From NCBI RefSeq assembly GCF_014191355.1, contig NZ_JACHWM010000006.1, positions 248,001 to 312,000 on the forward strand: DNA of 64,000 nt. Direction: 5' to 3'. Made by a program: the position numbers and the translations under genes. Every line of letters starts with the position of its first letter. The stretch's first letter is position 1. The stretch comes from Methylobacterium sp. R2-1 (GTDB taxonomy: Bacteria > Pseudomonadota > Alphaproteobacteria > Rhizobiales > Beijerinckiaceae). This document shows positions 35,673 through 45,069 of this stretch, piece by piece. The notes beneath the pieces were generated by a model. It searched no databases. It was not told the DNA's origin and was given only the letters and a program-made list of their open reading frames with translations.

Positions 35673-37352
35673 TTAGCAAGCTCGTATCCGATACTCCAAT
35701 GCCAGCGGCCCCTCGGCGTCCGAGATTTCCCGTAAGTTGGACAGGAAGAGTTCCCAATCCGCCGGGGGAAGCTCCCCGGGTTTCCCGGACTTCGCCTCCG
35801 CCTGTGCGACCAGGTCGTCTCGGCTCCGGTCGGCACGGATCACGCGCCCACCGGATCGCTCCTCCAGCCGCTTCAGCAAGGAGGGAAACGGCATGTTCCA
35901 ATTCTTGGTCCCGTTCGCGAATTCCTGTTGAACAGGCATCATCGCGACGAGGTCGGGATGGGTCATTGATTCCAGGCCGCGCTCGCGAAGGGTAGCGTTG
36001 TGGCTGCCGTGATGCCCCACCTTGTACAGGACGGTTTTGGCGAGGAGACCGGCGGCATCGACAGCCCCCTCGTCGCCGCGCGCCTTGCCTGGCGGCCAGA
36101 CGTGCTCGCCCCACGAAAGCCAGTTCCCAACCTGGGCGTCGCCTGGAAAGAGCAAGACCCGGCTGTCCGGTCCGTGCCCGAGTTCGAACGCGAGGGCGAG
36201 GCTGGTGTTGTTCGTGTCCGAATCGAGCTTCAGTGCGAGTTGCTCCGCCGCACCGAGCCAATCCACATCGACCCGACGCCACTCGTCATCCGGATTGCAG
36301 TACCTGGCTTGGAACGCTTGCACCGCATCCGGGTCGTCCCGCGCCCCGATCTCCGCTGCCTTGGGGTCCGTGGCCACGAGGTACCTGTAGCCGAAGGGCA
36401 GGCTCATCCGAAGCCGGGCCAGTTCGTCGGTGTTCCACGTTCCTTCGCCCGTGGAGGCGAGGGCGGCGACGAGGAAGACGTCGTCATCCAGGTTCTGCGC
36501 CTTCAGCTCGTACACCTCCCTCCCCTTCTTGGTCGGATCGCTCCGTCGAAGGAGAGCGTCGTCCTCCGGTGGGCCGAGGACATACGCGGTGACGTCCGGA
36601 TGGCCTGCGATGGCGACGGTATTTCCACCCGGCCGGAGGAACCGGACGCGGCCTGCCTTCTCTTGCAGATACCGTAGAATGTCCGCGGTCGTGGCGCCGG
36701 GAGCCGCGGACAGGTCCTCCGGTTCGATCCCGGAGAACGCCATGAGGCCCCGGAGCCCGGCGAGGGCATCCGGCTGTTCCTCGTCGTCCTCCACGTCGGC
36801 GCGCGATACGCTCGCCACGAGCCCCGTCAGAGCCGTGAAGCTTCTCTCGATCAGGGCCATCGCCCGCTTTCGACCTTCCCGCAGCCGGTTTGCCCGCTCG
36901 TCGCGTGGGTCCTCCGTCCAAGCCAGCCAGAGTTCGACCACCTCGATCGTGTCGAAGATTTCGCGCGCTTGGGCGAAGCCCGACAGATGATCGACGTGCT
37001 CGTGGGTGGCGACCAACACGTCCAGGCGGGAGGTGACGGAACGGATGTTCGCCATGATGCGGTTGGCGCGTTCGCGAGCTCCCGGCATGCCCTGCAGGAT
37101 CCCGCAATCGACGAGCACGTGAATGGTCCCGCCTTCGGAGGGAAACCTCAGGAGGAAGCAATCGCCGAGGATGTCTCGGTACATCCTGACGGTCACCCAA
37201 CCCTTGGCGAACGCGGCGTCCGCCGCGGACTCGTTCGGCGCCTGCGCCGGGGTCGTGCGTGCCGTCGGCTTCCTCGCTGCTCGCGCTCTGGGTGCGGCCG
37301 ATGCCTTGGAGGCCGGGGAGCTGGGGCGTTTCGTCCGTGTTCCCGTCACCAT
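35673..37352 (-). CDS. ComEC-like metallo-beta-lactamase-fold hydrolase
   Basis: A 559-residue protein. A disordered Lys/Pro/Ala-rich N-terminus of about 50 residues precedes an MBL domain: CFLLRFPSEGGTIHVLVDCG, the metal motif H117-E-H119-V-D121-H122, later LLFPGDAQ, and KVGHHGSHNATLRE. This order resembles the hydrolase part of ComEC-type proteins. A long insertion (about 150-330) is unusual. No TM or signal peptide. MBL enzymes of this kind can be nucleases or phosphodiesterases; the substrate is unknown. It is the third gene of the operon, starting 9 bases after the peptidase stop. Confidence 0.8.
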   Translation of the reverse strand: MVTGTRTKRPSSPASKASAAPRARAARKPTARTTPAQAPNESAADAAFAKGWVTVRMYRDILGDCFLLRFPSEGGTIHVLVDCGILQGMPGARERANRIMANIRSVTSRLDVLVATHEHVDHLSGFAQAREIFDTIEVVELWLAWTEDPRDERANRLREGRKRAMALIERSFTALTGLVASVSRADVEDDEEQPDALAGLRGLMAFSGIEPEDLSAAPGATTADILRYLQEKAGRVRFLRPGGNTVAIAGHPDVTAYVLGPPEDDALLRRSDPTKKGREVYELKAQNLDDDVFLVAALASTGEGTWNTDELARLRMSLPFGYRYLVATDPKAAEIGARDDPDAVQAFQARYCNPDDEWRRVDVDWLGAAEQLALKLDSDTNNTSLALAFELGHGPDSRVLLFPGDAQVGNWLSWGEHVWPPGKARGDEGAVDAAGLLAKTVLYKVGHHGSHNATLRERGLESMTHPDLVAMMPVQQEFANGTKNWNMPFPSLLKRLEERSGGRVIRADRSRDDLVAQAEAKSGKPGELPPADWELFLSNLREISDAEGPLALEYRIRAC

Positions 37353-37361
37353 CGCGGTCTC

Positions 37362-39263
37362 TCAGAGCATGCGGTGCAGGAAGGCGAAAGGCTCGGTGCG
37401 GCGGGCGACGCCGAAGTACGTGGCCCCGAGCGCTTCGCCCTTGGCGCCGAATCGAAACCTTCGTTGTTCGGACAAGCGCTCGTTGCTGGCGATGTCCTTC
37501 GAGATGCAGTAGCGGACCTCGCGGGTTCGCAGGTCCACGACCAACGTCGCGCCGCCTCGGAAGGTGAAATCGGCCCTCACGCCCTGGATCTTGCCCTTCT
37601 CCTCAATGCGCTTCTGATCCTCGGGGTCGCGGTATCCGCGTCGTTCCTGCGTGATCTCGATGATGACCTGCTGCTCCTGCTCGCCTTCGGGGCCCGTTCG
37701 GTTCGCGACGCGGACGGACTGCACCTCGAAGGCCGGGAGTTGACGCTCCCGGGAGCGTCGCACCGTCTTCGGGGCATCCTTCCCGAGCCACAGGCCCATG
37801 GCCCTGATCGAGTCGTGCGACAGCTCCGCGTGGTCCCAGAGCCATTCCTTGAGCCCTTTGCACCGCTGCTCGATGGCGTCGAAGATGGCTCGCCGGTCCG
37901 CGACGTACGAGAACGCCTCCTCCGCGAGCCAGCCGATCTCGATCGTCTCGTCCGGCCTGCTCCACACGAGGCCGTCCACCGAGAGCGAACGGCAGTCTTT
38001 CGGATAGATGCCGCGGCGACGGAACGCCTCGACCAGCGCGATGCGGTAACCCCGCACGTCGTCCGCGACGAGATCGGTGTCGGCGGTGACGAGCGCCCGC
38101 AGATAGTCTCCGAAATTCATGTCGACCGGCGGCAGGTAGTCGAGCGCCCGTATGCACATGCGGAGAACGTGGCCGGCGGTCTTGGTCGCCTCGTTCGTCA
38201 AGCGCGAGAGGAGGTCCGGATGCAGGTCGCTCTCCGGAAAACGCTCGCCGCTGCCGGTCGCGAGGCGGAGGAGATCGGCGACGCGGGACCGATAGATCGA
38301 GACGAACGCGTCGAAAACGGCGGCGACCAGGATGGCGCCGCGTTCGTGCGGCTCGGTGGTCCGGTCCAGCGCAGTCGGATCCGGCAGGCCGGTCTCCGGA
38401 TCCACCTCGTCGATGGCGTCGCGCAAGGCACCGTAGTGTCCGATCGCCTCGCCGAACTGAGTGGCGAGGCCGCTCAGCAGGGAGTTGCGACCCAGGTCGC
38501 CCCTGAGCTGCCCGATCTGCTGCCGGACGGCCTCGGGGAGCGTGAAGTGCTGAAAGAGCGCGACGATGTCGGCGAACGCCTCGTGGAAGGCGAGCGCATC
38601 GACGTTGCTGGGCTCGATGAAGCGGCGGTGCATCCCGTCGAGGATGGCATGCGCCGTCTCATGGGCGACGACGTCGTGCGACAGGCAGGTGAAGATGGTG
38701 CCGCCAGGCAAGTTACGGCCGGGATTCGATCGGGAGGCGCGGAAGTACCCGAACAGGAGGGCGACCTTGACCGGGCTGTAGTAAGCGTTCGGCTCGCGCA
38801 GCGCATGGGGGTAGATCCGGAGGCGCTGGACGTAGCGATCCACGGAGTTCTGCGTGGTCCAGTCCCAGGGTTTCGGTGCCCAGAGGATCTTCCGTCCCAG
38901 GGCCCTCTCGAAATTGCGGATCGTCACCATCGCGACGGCGAAGACCATCTGCTGGTGGAACTTCGGGTTGCCGTCCGACGGAGGGAGCCCGTCCTGCACC
39001 AGCAGGGTCCGGTCGTCCAGATCGACGGGCTCGTAGAAGCCGCCGCTCGAAGGATCCACGTCGACGACCTCGATGTACTCGCCGACGGGGCCCGGCTCCA
39101 GCTCCTCCCAACGCAGGGTCACGGTGGCGGTGTTCACGACCGCGGTCTGCAACTGCAGGGACGCCGACGGGTCGAAGGCGTAAATCCTGAGCCGTCGGAA
39201 CGGGGGCAGCCGCGCGTCGCGGGGTCCGCCGCCACTCGCCGGGGCTCGGGACGGCCGGCTCAT
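37362..39263 (-). CDS. Gluzincin (M4-like) metallopeptidase
   Basis: A 633-residue protein. The zinc site is HETAH (201-205) with the downstream glutamate E228 in FHEAFADIVALF, the ExxxD layout of gluzincins such as thermolysin. There is no signal peptide or pro-domain, unlike secreted M4 enzymes, so it should act inside the cell. The C-terminal 150 residues (EQEQQVIIEITQERRGYRDP, then ADFTFRGGATLVVDLRTREV) look like a separate beta domain. ATG 39261-39263 directly follows the patatin stop (TGA-ATG) with GGAGG inside the patatin gene end, so the genes are coupled. Substrate unknown. Confidence 0.8.
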   Translation of the reverse strand: MSRPSRAPASGGGPRDARLPPFRRLRIYAFDPSASLQLQTAVVNTATVTLRWEELEPGPVGEYIEVVDVDPSSGGFYEPVDLDDRTLLVQDGLPPSDGNPKFHQQMVFAVAMVTIRNFERALGRKILWAPKPWDWTTQNSVDRYVQRLRIYPHALREPNAYYSPVKVALLFGYFRASRSNPGRNLPGGTIFTCLSHDVVAHETAHAILDGMHRRFIEPSNVDALAFHEAFADIVALFQHFTLPEAVRQQIGQLRGDLGRNSLLSGLATQFGEAIGHYGALRDAIDEVDPETGLPDPTALDRTTEPHERGAILVAAVFDAFVSIYRSRVADLLRLATGSGERFPESDLHPDLLSRLTNEATKTAGHVLRMCIRALDYLPPVDMNFGDYLRALVTADTDLVADDVRGYRIALVEAFRRRGIYPKDCRSLSVDGLVWSRPDETIEIGWLAEEAFSYVADRRAIFDAIEQRCKGLKEWLWDHAELSHDSIRAMGLWLGKDAPKTVRRSRERQLPAFEVQSVRVANRTGPEGEQEQQVIIEITQERRGYRDPEDQKRIEEKGKIQGVRADFTFRGGATLVVDLRTREVRYCISKDIASNERLSEQRRFRFGAKGEALGATYFGVARRTEPFAFLHRML

Positions 39264-40409
39264 TCAGTATCCTCCGGGACGCGGGAATCCGGGCGGGTCC
39301 GGGATGTTGATCCCGTGCGTCGCTCTCAGATCCGCCGCATACTTGGTGCGCAGCGCAGCGTCGGCGATGGCGTAGCCCCAGTTGATCAGCCTGTCCTGCA
39401 GAGCCTCGGGCATGGCCTTGAGCCGGGTCGGCGTCGCCGCGAGCGGTTCGGGATCCCGCTTCGCGCAGCCCAGCGGATCCCGCTGAGCCCCGTAGTCCTC
39501 GAACCTCGTTCGGATGCCCCAGTACGCCCCCGTCCGCCGGCCGCTCGCGAACGCCTCGACGAGTCCGCGCTTGCGGAGGTTTCGGACTTGGTCGTCCACG
39601 ATACCGAGGATGCGCAATGCATGGCGCCCCCAGTCGTGCGGCGGGTCCGTTTCGGCGGCGATCTTCTGCCCCCCGTCGCTCACCAAGAGGGTCCGGTATC
39701 TGAAAGCGGTTTCGAGTCCGAGGTTGTCGTAGACCCCGCCGTCGCTCAGGACCACGGTCTCGCGGAAGGCGGGATCGATCAGATCCCCCGTCATCCCGGG
39801 ATCGAATTCTCCCTCGATCGGAAGCTCGATCGGAGAGAGCATCGGCGGGAAGGCGGAAGAAGCCGCGACCGCGACGGCGAGTTCGACCTTCGGCTCCCTG
39901 ACGAGCCCCACACGGTAGTCACCCATGTAGGGTTTGGAGAAGCGCCAGAGGGCGGCCGTCTGAACGCTGGTCGCGTTGATGACGAAACGCGGCCCGCTCG
40001 CGTCGTCGGGAAGGTCGGCGAGCGTCGCGCCCCGGAAGAGGACGTCGTCGTAAGCGCGCGCGACACGGTCGCCGACGGAGCCGGGCAGGAGCACACCTCC
40101 GGCGATCGCGCCGGCGTCCACCGTGGTCGCCGCCATCTCGCGGACCATGTCGACGACGAGATCCAGCCGGGTCGCCCGCCCGTCGTCATCGAATGCGAGG
40201 TCCTTCCATCGAAGGCCCAGGCAGGCGGCCGTGATCGATCCGCCCGATACGCTGGATACCCGCGACAACAGCTTGAGCAGGCCGAGCTCGTTCAGGCGGA
40301 TCAAGGCCCCAAGGTGGAAGACCATCGCCCTGTAGCCACCGCCGGACAAGCACAGCGCGATCCCCTCGTCGGGTGCCGGGGAAGCCTCGTCCTGCGGAGA
40401 GATCGCCAT
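39264..40409 (-). CDS. Patatin-like phospholipase
   Basis: A 381-residue protein. It has the glycine-rich oxyanion segment LCLSGGGYRAMVFHLGAL, the nucleophile elbow S53-V-S55-G-G57 (the usual GxSxG with the first Gly replaced by Ser) and the dyad partner D223 in LSDGGVYDNLG. Patatin-like enzymes hydrolyse lipid acyl esters and serve as toxins or membrane-attacking effectors in several defence systems (for example CapV). No TM. ATG 40407-40409 has GGGGAG 7 bases upstream. It is the first gene of a three-gene operon; the 267 bases upstream should hold the promoter. Confidence 0.85.
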   Translation of the reverse strand: MAISPQDEASPAPDEGIALCLSGGGYRAMVFHLGALIRLNELGLLKLLSRVSSVSGGSITAACLGLRWKDLAFDDDGRATRLDLVVDMVREMAATTVDAGAIAGGVLLPGSVGDRVARAYDDVLFRGATLADLPDDASGPRFVINATSVQTAALWRFSKPYMGDYRVGLVREPKVELAVAVAASSAFPPMLSPIELPIEGEFDPGMTGDLIDPAFRETVVLSDGGVYDNLGLETAFRYRTLLVSDGGQKIAAETDPPHDWGRHALRILGIVDDQVRNLRKRGLVEAFASGRRTGAYWGIRTRFEDYGAQRDPLGCAKRDPEPLAATPTRLKAMPEALQDRLINWGYAIADAALRTKYAADLRATHGINIPDPPGFPRPGGY

Positions 40410-40676
40410 CGGTTGCTCCCCCGTCCGCCGTATCCGCGCCCCTATCCGTCGGCCCGGCTCGTGCGCACGACCACATCTCGGCGCTCTCGCGGCCGGACTC
40501 GCCGCGACTGTCCATCAAAGCGAGGCAGGCTGCAATCCCGATCTTGCCGGACGAACCGCACCGCTTCGATCCGAGCCTTGTCGCTCCGTCGCGCATCTGG
40601 AGAGGATCGAGCCTCGATGCGAGTTCCGGTCGGGGGCCGTCACGTGCCGAGTGGAAACCGTCCTCACCCAAGGACC

Positions 40677-42128
40677 TCAATCCACCCGCGACATCCTCAT
40701 GATTAGACGGCCCAGCAGCATGCCGGTGTCTTCCCGGTCTTCCCCCGACAGGGCTTCGCCGAGCGCACGCTCCCCGGCCTCCAGCCTTCTGACGAGGAGG
40801 CTGCCGGTCGGCGATTTCAGGACGAACGTTCCTGCTTGCGCGAGGGACGAGGCTGTCGTGTTCACCACATATCTCTCATCCGAACCGCCCGAACTCGACG
40901 GCGTGCCGGATGCGACGACCACCAGGTGCTGGGCGTCCGCGTCGAGCGCGTTCGCCAGGAAATCCATCGGAACGCCCCAGGTTCGAGCGGGTCGGCGTTT
41001 CGCTTCATCGAGGCTCTTCCCGACGCTCTCGGAGGCTTCTGCCACAGCGAGAGATGCAGGCTGCACCTCCGGGATCATGACAGTCGCCGGAGGGGGCCTT
41101 TTCGAAACCGGCACCCCCTTCCGGCTGGTTGCCTCGAGATTCTCGAGCGCTCGTGCGATCGCAGCGCGATTTGCTGTCACGGGCGAGACACCCACATGTC
41201 GAAGGGCACCTGCGTGAGCCTTCGCGTCGTCGGTGTCCTTGAGCTGAACCCCTTCCAGGTAGCTGTCGACCCCGGCTCCGAGGCCGGACGGCATTGTTCC
41301 GGTGACCAGCCATTCCGGTCGGACGCCGAAGGCCAGGCCGTACACGGACGCCCACTCGGCCGAGAAGTCGGTCGCGCCGAGTTCATGGTTGGAGAGGGTC
41401 GAGCGCTTCAGCCCAAAGTGTTCGGCGGCGCTGCCCACGGATCGGAACCCACGAACGAGGCGACAGAACCGAAGCCGGCTGGCTGATGCCCGTGACTGCC
41501 TGCTGCGCTCCTCGGAGGCCTTCTGGATGGTTTCGGTCAGCCTCCGGTCTTCGGCCCCTTCCCCGGTCACGATCCAACGCGCTGGCACGTTGAATGCCGC
41601 TGCGAAGCGTTCCACGTCCGAGGTCGTGAAAGCCCGGTTTCCGCTTTCCTGATGCTGATACAGCGATACGCCCCACCCATGCTGGGTCGCCGCCGCACCT
41701 GCCGACGCGAACCCCGCGGCGATTCTGGCCGTCTTGAGCCGAGTGGCTACCTCGCCGCCCTGATACCTACCGGTGTCCACCGCCGCGTCGTCCTCGGCAT
41801 TTTCGGTGCAAGACGTAGCACCTGGACGTGAGGCATTGGGAGCCGCAATCGCGCGTTCGGCTTGCTTATCCCCGGCAGCAGGGCGCGCATCTCCCTGAAG
41901 GCCGCGAGGCTGGCGGCGGGCAGCCGAGGCACTCCGCTTGCTCGGGACTTTCTCGGGACTTTTCCTTCCGAACTGATCCGATTGCCGCCCTTCGACGCCA
42001 TTTTGGACAGGCCGAAGATCGGCACACGAGGTTTTGGGTCGAGGCAGTAAATCTTGTTTATTCAATGATTTAGCCGGTTTGCGCGCAGCGGACTGCGTGT
42101 TCCCACTAGGGAGATCTTTGTTCTCCAT
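40677..42128 (-). CDS. Double-HTH repressor with S24-like C-terminus
   Basis: A 483-residue protein. After a basic, low-complexity N-terminus there are two XRE-type HTH domains: VATRLKTARIAAGFASAGAA to VPARWIVTGEG, and ASRLRFCRLVRGFRSVGSAA to RPEWLVTGTMP. The C-terminal part (VPMDFLANALDADAQHLVVV, ERYVVNTTASSLAQAG, TFVLKSPTGSLLVRRLE) resembles a CI/LexA S24 dimerisation domain, but the usual G-D-S-M serine motif is absent, so self-cleavage is doubtful. The true start may be internal because the first 120 residues look unstructured. A truncated copy lies at 1688-2221. It may control the patatin operon downstream. Confidence 0.7.
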   Translation of the reverse strand: MENKDLPSGNTQSAARKPAKSLNKQDLLPRPKTSCADLRPVQNGVEGRQSDQFGRKSPEKVPSKRSASAARRQPRGLQGDARPAAGDKQAERAIAAPNASRPGATSCTENAEDDAAVDTGRYQGGEVATRLKTARIAAGFASAGAAATQHGWGVSLYQHQESGNRAFTTSDVERFAAAFNVPARWIVTGEGAEDRRLTETIQKASEERSRQSRASASRLRFCRLVRGFRSVGSAAEHFGLKRSTLSNHELGATDFSAEWASVYGLAFGVRPEWLVTGTMPSGLGAGVDSYLEGVQLKDTDDAKAHAGALRHVGVSPVTANRAAIARALENLEATSRKGVPVSKRPPPATVMIPEVQPASLAVAEASESVGKSLDEAKRRPARTWGVPMDFLANALDADAQHLVVVASGTPSSSGGSDERYVVNTTASSLAQAGTFVLKSPTGSLLVRRLEAGERALGEALSGEDREDTGMLLGRLIMRMSRVD

Positions 42129-42284
42129 GGGTACCAGCGCATGGGGCGACTTCCCTCTGAAAATGTCCGTCCGGCGGCGAGGCTCGGGACTTTTCTCGGG
42201 ACTTTTGAAACCGGCGACACCGCGCCCGTCATGTGACCGGTGCGGCCAAGCGCAAATGTCGCAGCGCGCTGCAGCGGTTGAGTC

Positions 42285-42325
42285 AGTTAACTAACTTAAA
42301 AAATATTTTAGTCAGGCAACTAAAA
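42285..42325. promoter_or_regulatory. AT-rich double dyad, candidate operator/promoter
   Basis: AGTTAACT (42285-42292) is a palindrome, and TTTTAGT (42306-42312) pairs with ACTAAAA (42319-42325) around CAGGCA. Both lie in an unusually AT-rich patch about 160 bases upstream of the repressor gene, a plausible site for autoregulation. No supported gene lies in the rest of 42129-42496. Confidence 0.4.
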
Positions 42326-42496
42326 ACGTTCGCTCCGGCAGGGCAGCTTCGCTCTTCCCTGGGAGAGATGCCGAGGGCGAACTCGTGCGGCTGCCGATCC
42401 TGCCATGGCTGTGGAGGCAATCGACTTCCACATCCGCCGTCCCAAATCCTGAAACACGGGACCCGGGGTGGAGCCGCGCGGTGGCCTACTGGCGCT

Positions 42497-43781
42497 TCAC
42501 GCAATCCCTCGGACGGCGTCGGCCGTACCGTCCGCGACATTCACGAGCCGGCGAACGATGACGGCCAACGCCGCCGCGGCCGTGGCGGGTGGAGCGTCTA
42601 GATCGAAACAGGCAGGCAGCACACGGATCGGGCCGGCTCGGAGCGGCCCGGTGACGACGGACGTCGGGTAGACGAGGATCGCCAGGTCGGTACCCATCGC
42701 CGCGGCATATGCGACGACCTGGCGAACGTCGACGTCGAGCACCGCCTCCGTGTACTTCGTGTCCATGATCGCAAGTGAACGTCCGGCGCGGTCGGCCACC
42801 ACCAAGTTGGGCTCGAAGGCCATGCCCTGCCCCAGGGATATCCGAGGCTTCGGCGTGAGTCGAAGGTCGGGCGCCAGGGCTTCGGCCGTCGTGACCGCCA
42901 CCGCCCGCTCGAACAGCGTGGGCAGGTCGGCACCGAACGCGAGGAACTCGCTGGAGCCCACCCCGGCCGCCGGGCCGATTTCCTTCGAGGATCAGAGCGC
43001 ACAGGGCGTGGAGCTCCGCATAGTCGGCGTCGGCGCGACCGTAGCTCCTGCCCCGGCATTCGGCGGCCTCGAACGACCGAACGGTCACGGACGCCGCGAG
43101 CGCTCGCTCCAGCCGTACCGCCTCCGGCCTCAGGGTCGTATCGGCATGCGGGATCCTCGCGACTCGACGCAGGGTCTAGGCGAGGATGCGGTCGTCGTCG
43201 ATATCGAACGTCAGTGGCCGCTCGTCCCAGACCAGGCTAGGGCGGCCGCAGGCGAACCGCAGGAGCGTGTCACGGGACCTCAGGCGGCCCTTCGGCACCG
43301 AGCCGGATCGAGTCTCGGCGACGTATCCCTTCCGTAGTCCCCGGGCCATTCTCGCGTTCACGCGCTCGCATAGGATGCGCAGCGCCACCATCAAGGCCTG
43401 CTCCACGCCGGCCGTCGGCGCCAGCCGCGAGAACAGCTCCAAGTCCCGACCGCCCCCGGCGGCGAGGTGGAGTTCGAACACTTGCGGCGCGGGGATCTTC
43501 GGCGCGATCCGCAGGACCAGGCGGTCGCCGACTGGGAACGTCCCGACCCAGCCCATGGCCCTCAGCATCCAGCGGTAACCGTTCGACGGCGTCGGCCAGC
43601 CGACCAGGATGCGGGCCTTGGGATGATCCGCGATGGCGAGGACCTCCGCGACCGCGAGGTCGTCCCGGTCGAACCAGACGTCGCGTTGTTCCCGAAGGTA
43701 GAGGATCCGTAAGTGCCTCAAGGAGCGCTCGCGGAGGCGGCCGGGTACCAAGCTGTCAGGCGTGGCCGCACGGCTTCCCAC
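42497..43781 (-). pseudogene. mcrC: Broken mcrC (McrBC nuclease subunit)
   Basis: The upstream part (43176-43781) encodes the McrC N-terminal domain (MGWVGTFPVGDRLVLRIAPK, then GVEQALMVALRILCERVN and SVPKGRLRSRDTLLRF). A TAG at 43176-43178 interrupts it. The same frame then goes on (EAVRLERALAASVTVRSFEA), and after a frameshift near 42980 the nuclease part continues as SSEFLAFGADLPTLFERAVA to EPNLVVADRAGRSLAIMDTK. In PD-(D/E)xK nucleases the EPN position is normally a catalytic Asp, so even the active site is altered. Non-functional by stop, frameshift and active-site change. Confidence 0.8.
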
Positions 43782-44290
43782 GACCAGCGGGCGGAGTCCG
43801 GACGAGCGTGCATGATCTCGCGGACGTAGGGCAGGATCTCGCCGTCCCAGATCGAGGGCATCAGGGTCGGGAGATCGGCCCTGCCGCCCATGAAGAAGGA
43901 TATGCCGATCTCGAAGTCGGGATCCGCGATCTCGGCGTTGAGGTCGGCCACGACGCCGAGCAGCGGCGCGGGATCGAGCCCGTCCCTTCGCAACCGGTCG
44001 CCCAACACGCCGTAATCCGGTCCGAGGCGCACGAAGGAGAACCGCCGCCGCAACGCGTGGTCCAGCAGCGCGAGCGACCTGTCGGCCGTGTTCATCGTGG
44101 CGACGACGTGAACGTTCCCCGGGACCGCGAACCGGCCGTCCTCGGAACCGTTGGCGAGACGGATCGACTTGTTCCGGTATTCCAGGTGGGACGCGGGAGC
44201 GGCAATCGATCCGCTTCGTTCGATCTCTGATTCTGGGAGATGGCGGTCCGAAGGGAACCAGCCGATGCTCGGCCGTCGGAGATGGGACTC
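43718..44290 (-). pseudogene. mcrB: C-terminal remnant of mcrB-type GTPase
   Basis: The frame holds the end of an McrB AAA+ domain: EYRNKSIRLANGSEDGRF, then VPGNVHVVATMNTADRSLAL and LDHALRRRFSFVRLG (sensor 1 and arginine finger), followed by FEIGISFFMG. The Walker A/B half and the DNA-binding N-terminus are missing; upstream of about 44290 lies the M41-type gene. Its end overlaps the mcrC remnant by 64 bases, the usual mcrB-mcrC order. Confidence 0.75.
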
Positions 44291-44292
44291 GA

Positions 44293-45069
44293 TCAATCCG
44301 CTCCTTCGAAGCCCGGCAGAAAACCTCTCCTCAGCTGCTCCAGGGTCGGCGGCCAACACGCGTTCCACGCACCGAACGCGCACTGGCGGCCGCCGTAGGC
44401 GCGGCGGCATAGGACGGCAGTCTCGGTTCCGGTAAGTCTGCCTCGCTCCAGGAGTGCCTCGGCGATGGCTCCGATTGCCGCCTCGCCTGGCCGCGACCGG
44501 ATGAGGGCGGTCGCCCGCCGGGCCGCAAGAACGCTCGCGGCCCGGCGCTCGACCCCGCGCAGGTTCCAGGCGTCGAGGAGCATGGAGGCGTGCCCCATGT
44601 CCGCATCGCCGCCGGCCAACGTGCAGGTCGCTACGGCCACTTTCCGAAAGCGTGCCTCCGCGAGGATGCCAGCGACACACTCGATGAGAGCGATGTCGCG
44701 CGCGATGCCTCGCAGGCGGTCGCACCACTCCTGGGCGCGGGCGTCCCCGGCGACCCGCATCGGGCCGTATGGCCAACCACAGATGTCGTAGGCATCGACA
44801 TGGCCCTCGCAGAGCAACTGTCGGCCGGCCCCATCCTCGATCCGCACGCCGGCGAGCAACTCGTCCACCGACAGAACTGTGACGGAGTCCAACCTGTGGC
44901 CGAAGGCCCAACGTGCCAGAGCGTGTCCTGCCTCATGGTGACACGCGAGGCGGCGGCGACCGCGGGTCCGGATCGACTTGCAGTCACGTCGCCGCCGCGG
45001 CGAGGGAGCCGCCCCGAGCTTCGGTTCGAAGAGTTCGTCGGGCGGCATGGGGCCGGGCATCGCGGGCAC
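44293..45069 (-). CDS. Stand-alone M41-type (FtsH-like) zinc peptidase
   Basis: A 258-residue protein with HEAGHALARWAFGH near residues 45-58 and a likely third ligand in TLAGGDADMGHASMLL. This is the peptidase half of FtsH without any AAA+ domain. The remaining sequence is helical. A GTG start at 45067-45069 directly follows the upstream stop (TGA-GTG), with ATG 45058-45060 as an alternative. It forms a pair with 45070-45708, and its own end abuts the mcrB remnant. A partner ATPase may be supplied in trans; this is inference. It parallels the AAA+/M41 fusion at 11764. Confidence 0.7.
   Translation of the reverse strand: MPAMPGPMPPDELFEPKLGAAPSPRRRRDCKSIRTRGRRRLACHHEAGHALARWAFGHRLDSVTVLSVDELLAGVRIEDGAGRQLLCEGHVDAYDICGWPYGPMRVAGDARAQEWCDRLRGIARDIALIECVAGILAEARFRKVAVATCTLAGGDADMGHASMLLDAWNLRGVERRAASVLAARRATALIRSRPGEAAIGAIAEALLERGRLTGTETAVLCRRAYGGRQCAFGAWNACWPPTLEQLRRGFLPGFEGAD

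Noticed and set aside
36969..40706. A 1,245-codon plus-strand open frame
   Set aside because: It lies wholly antisense to the MBL, gluzincin and patatin genes, which carry conserved catalytic motifs. Long antisense frames are expected at this GC content.
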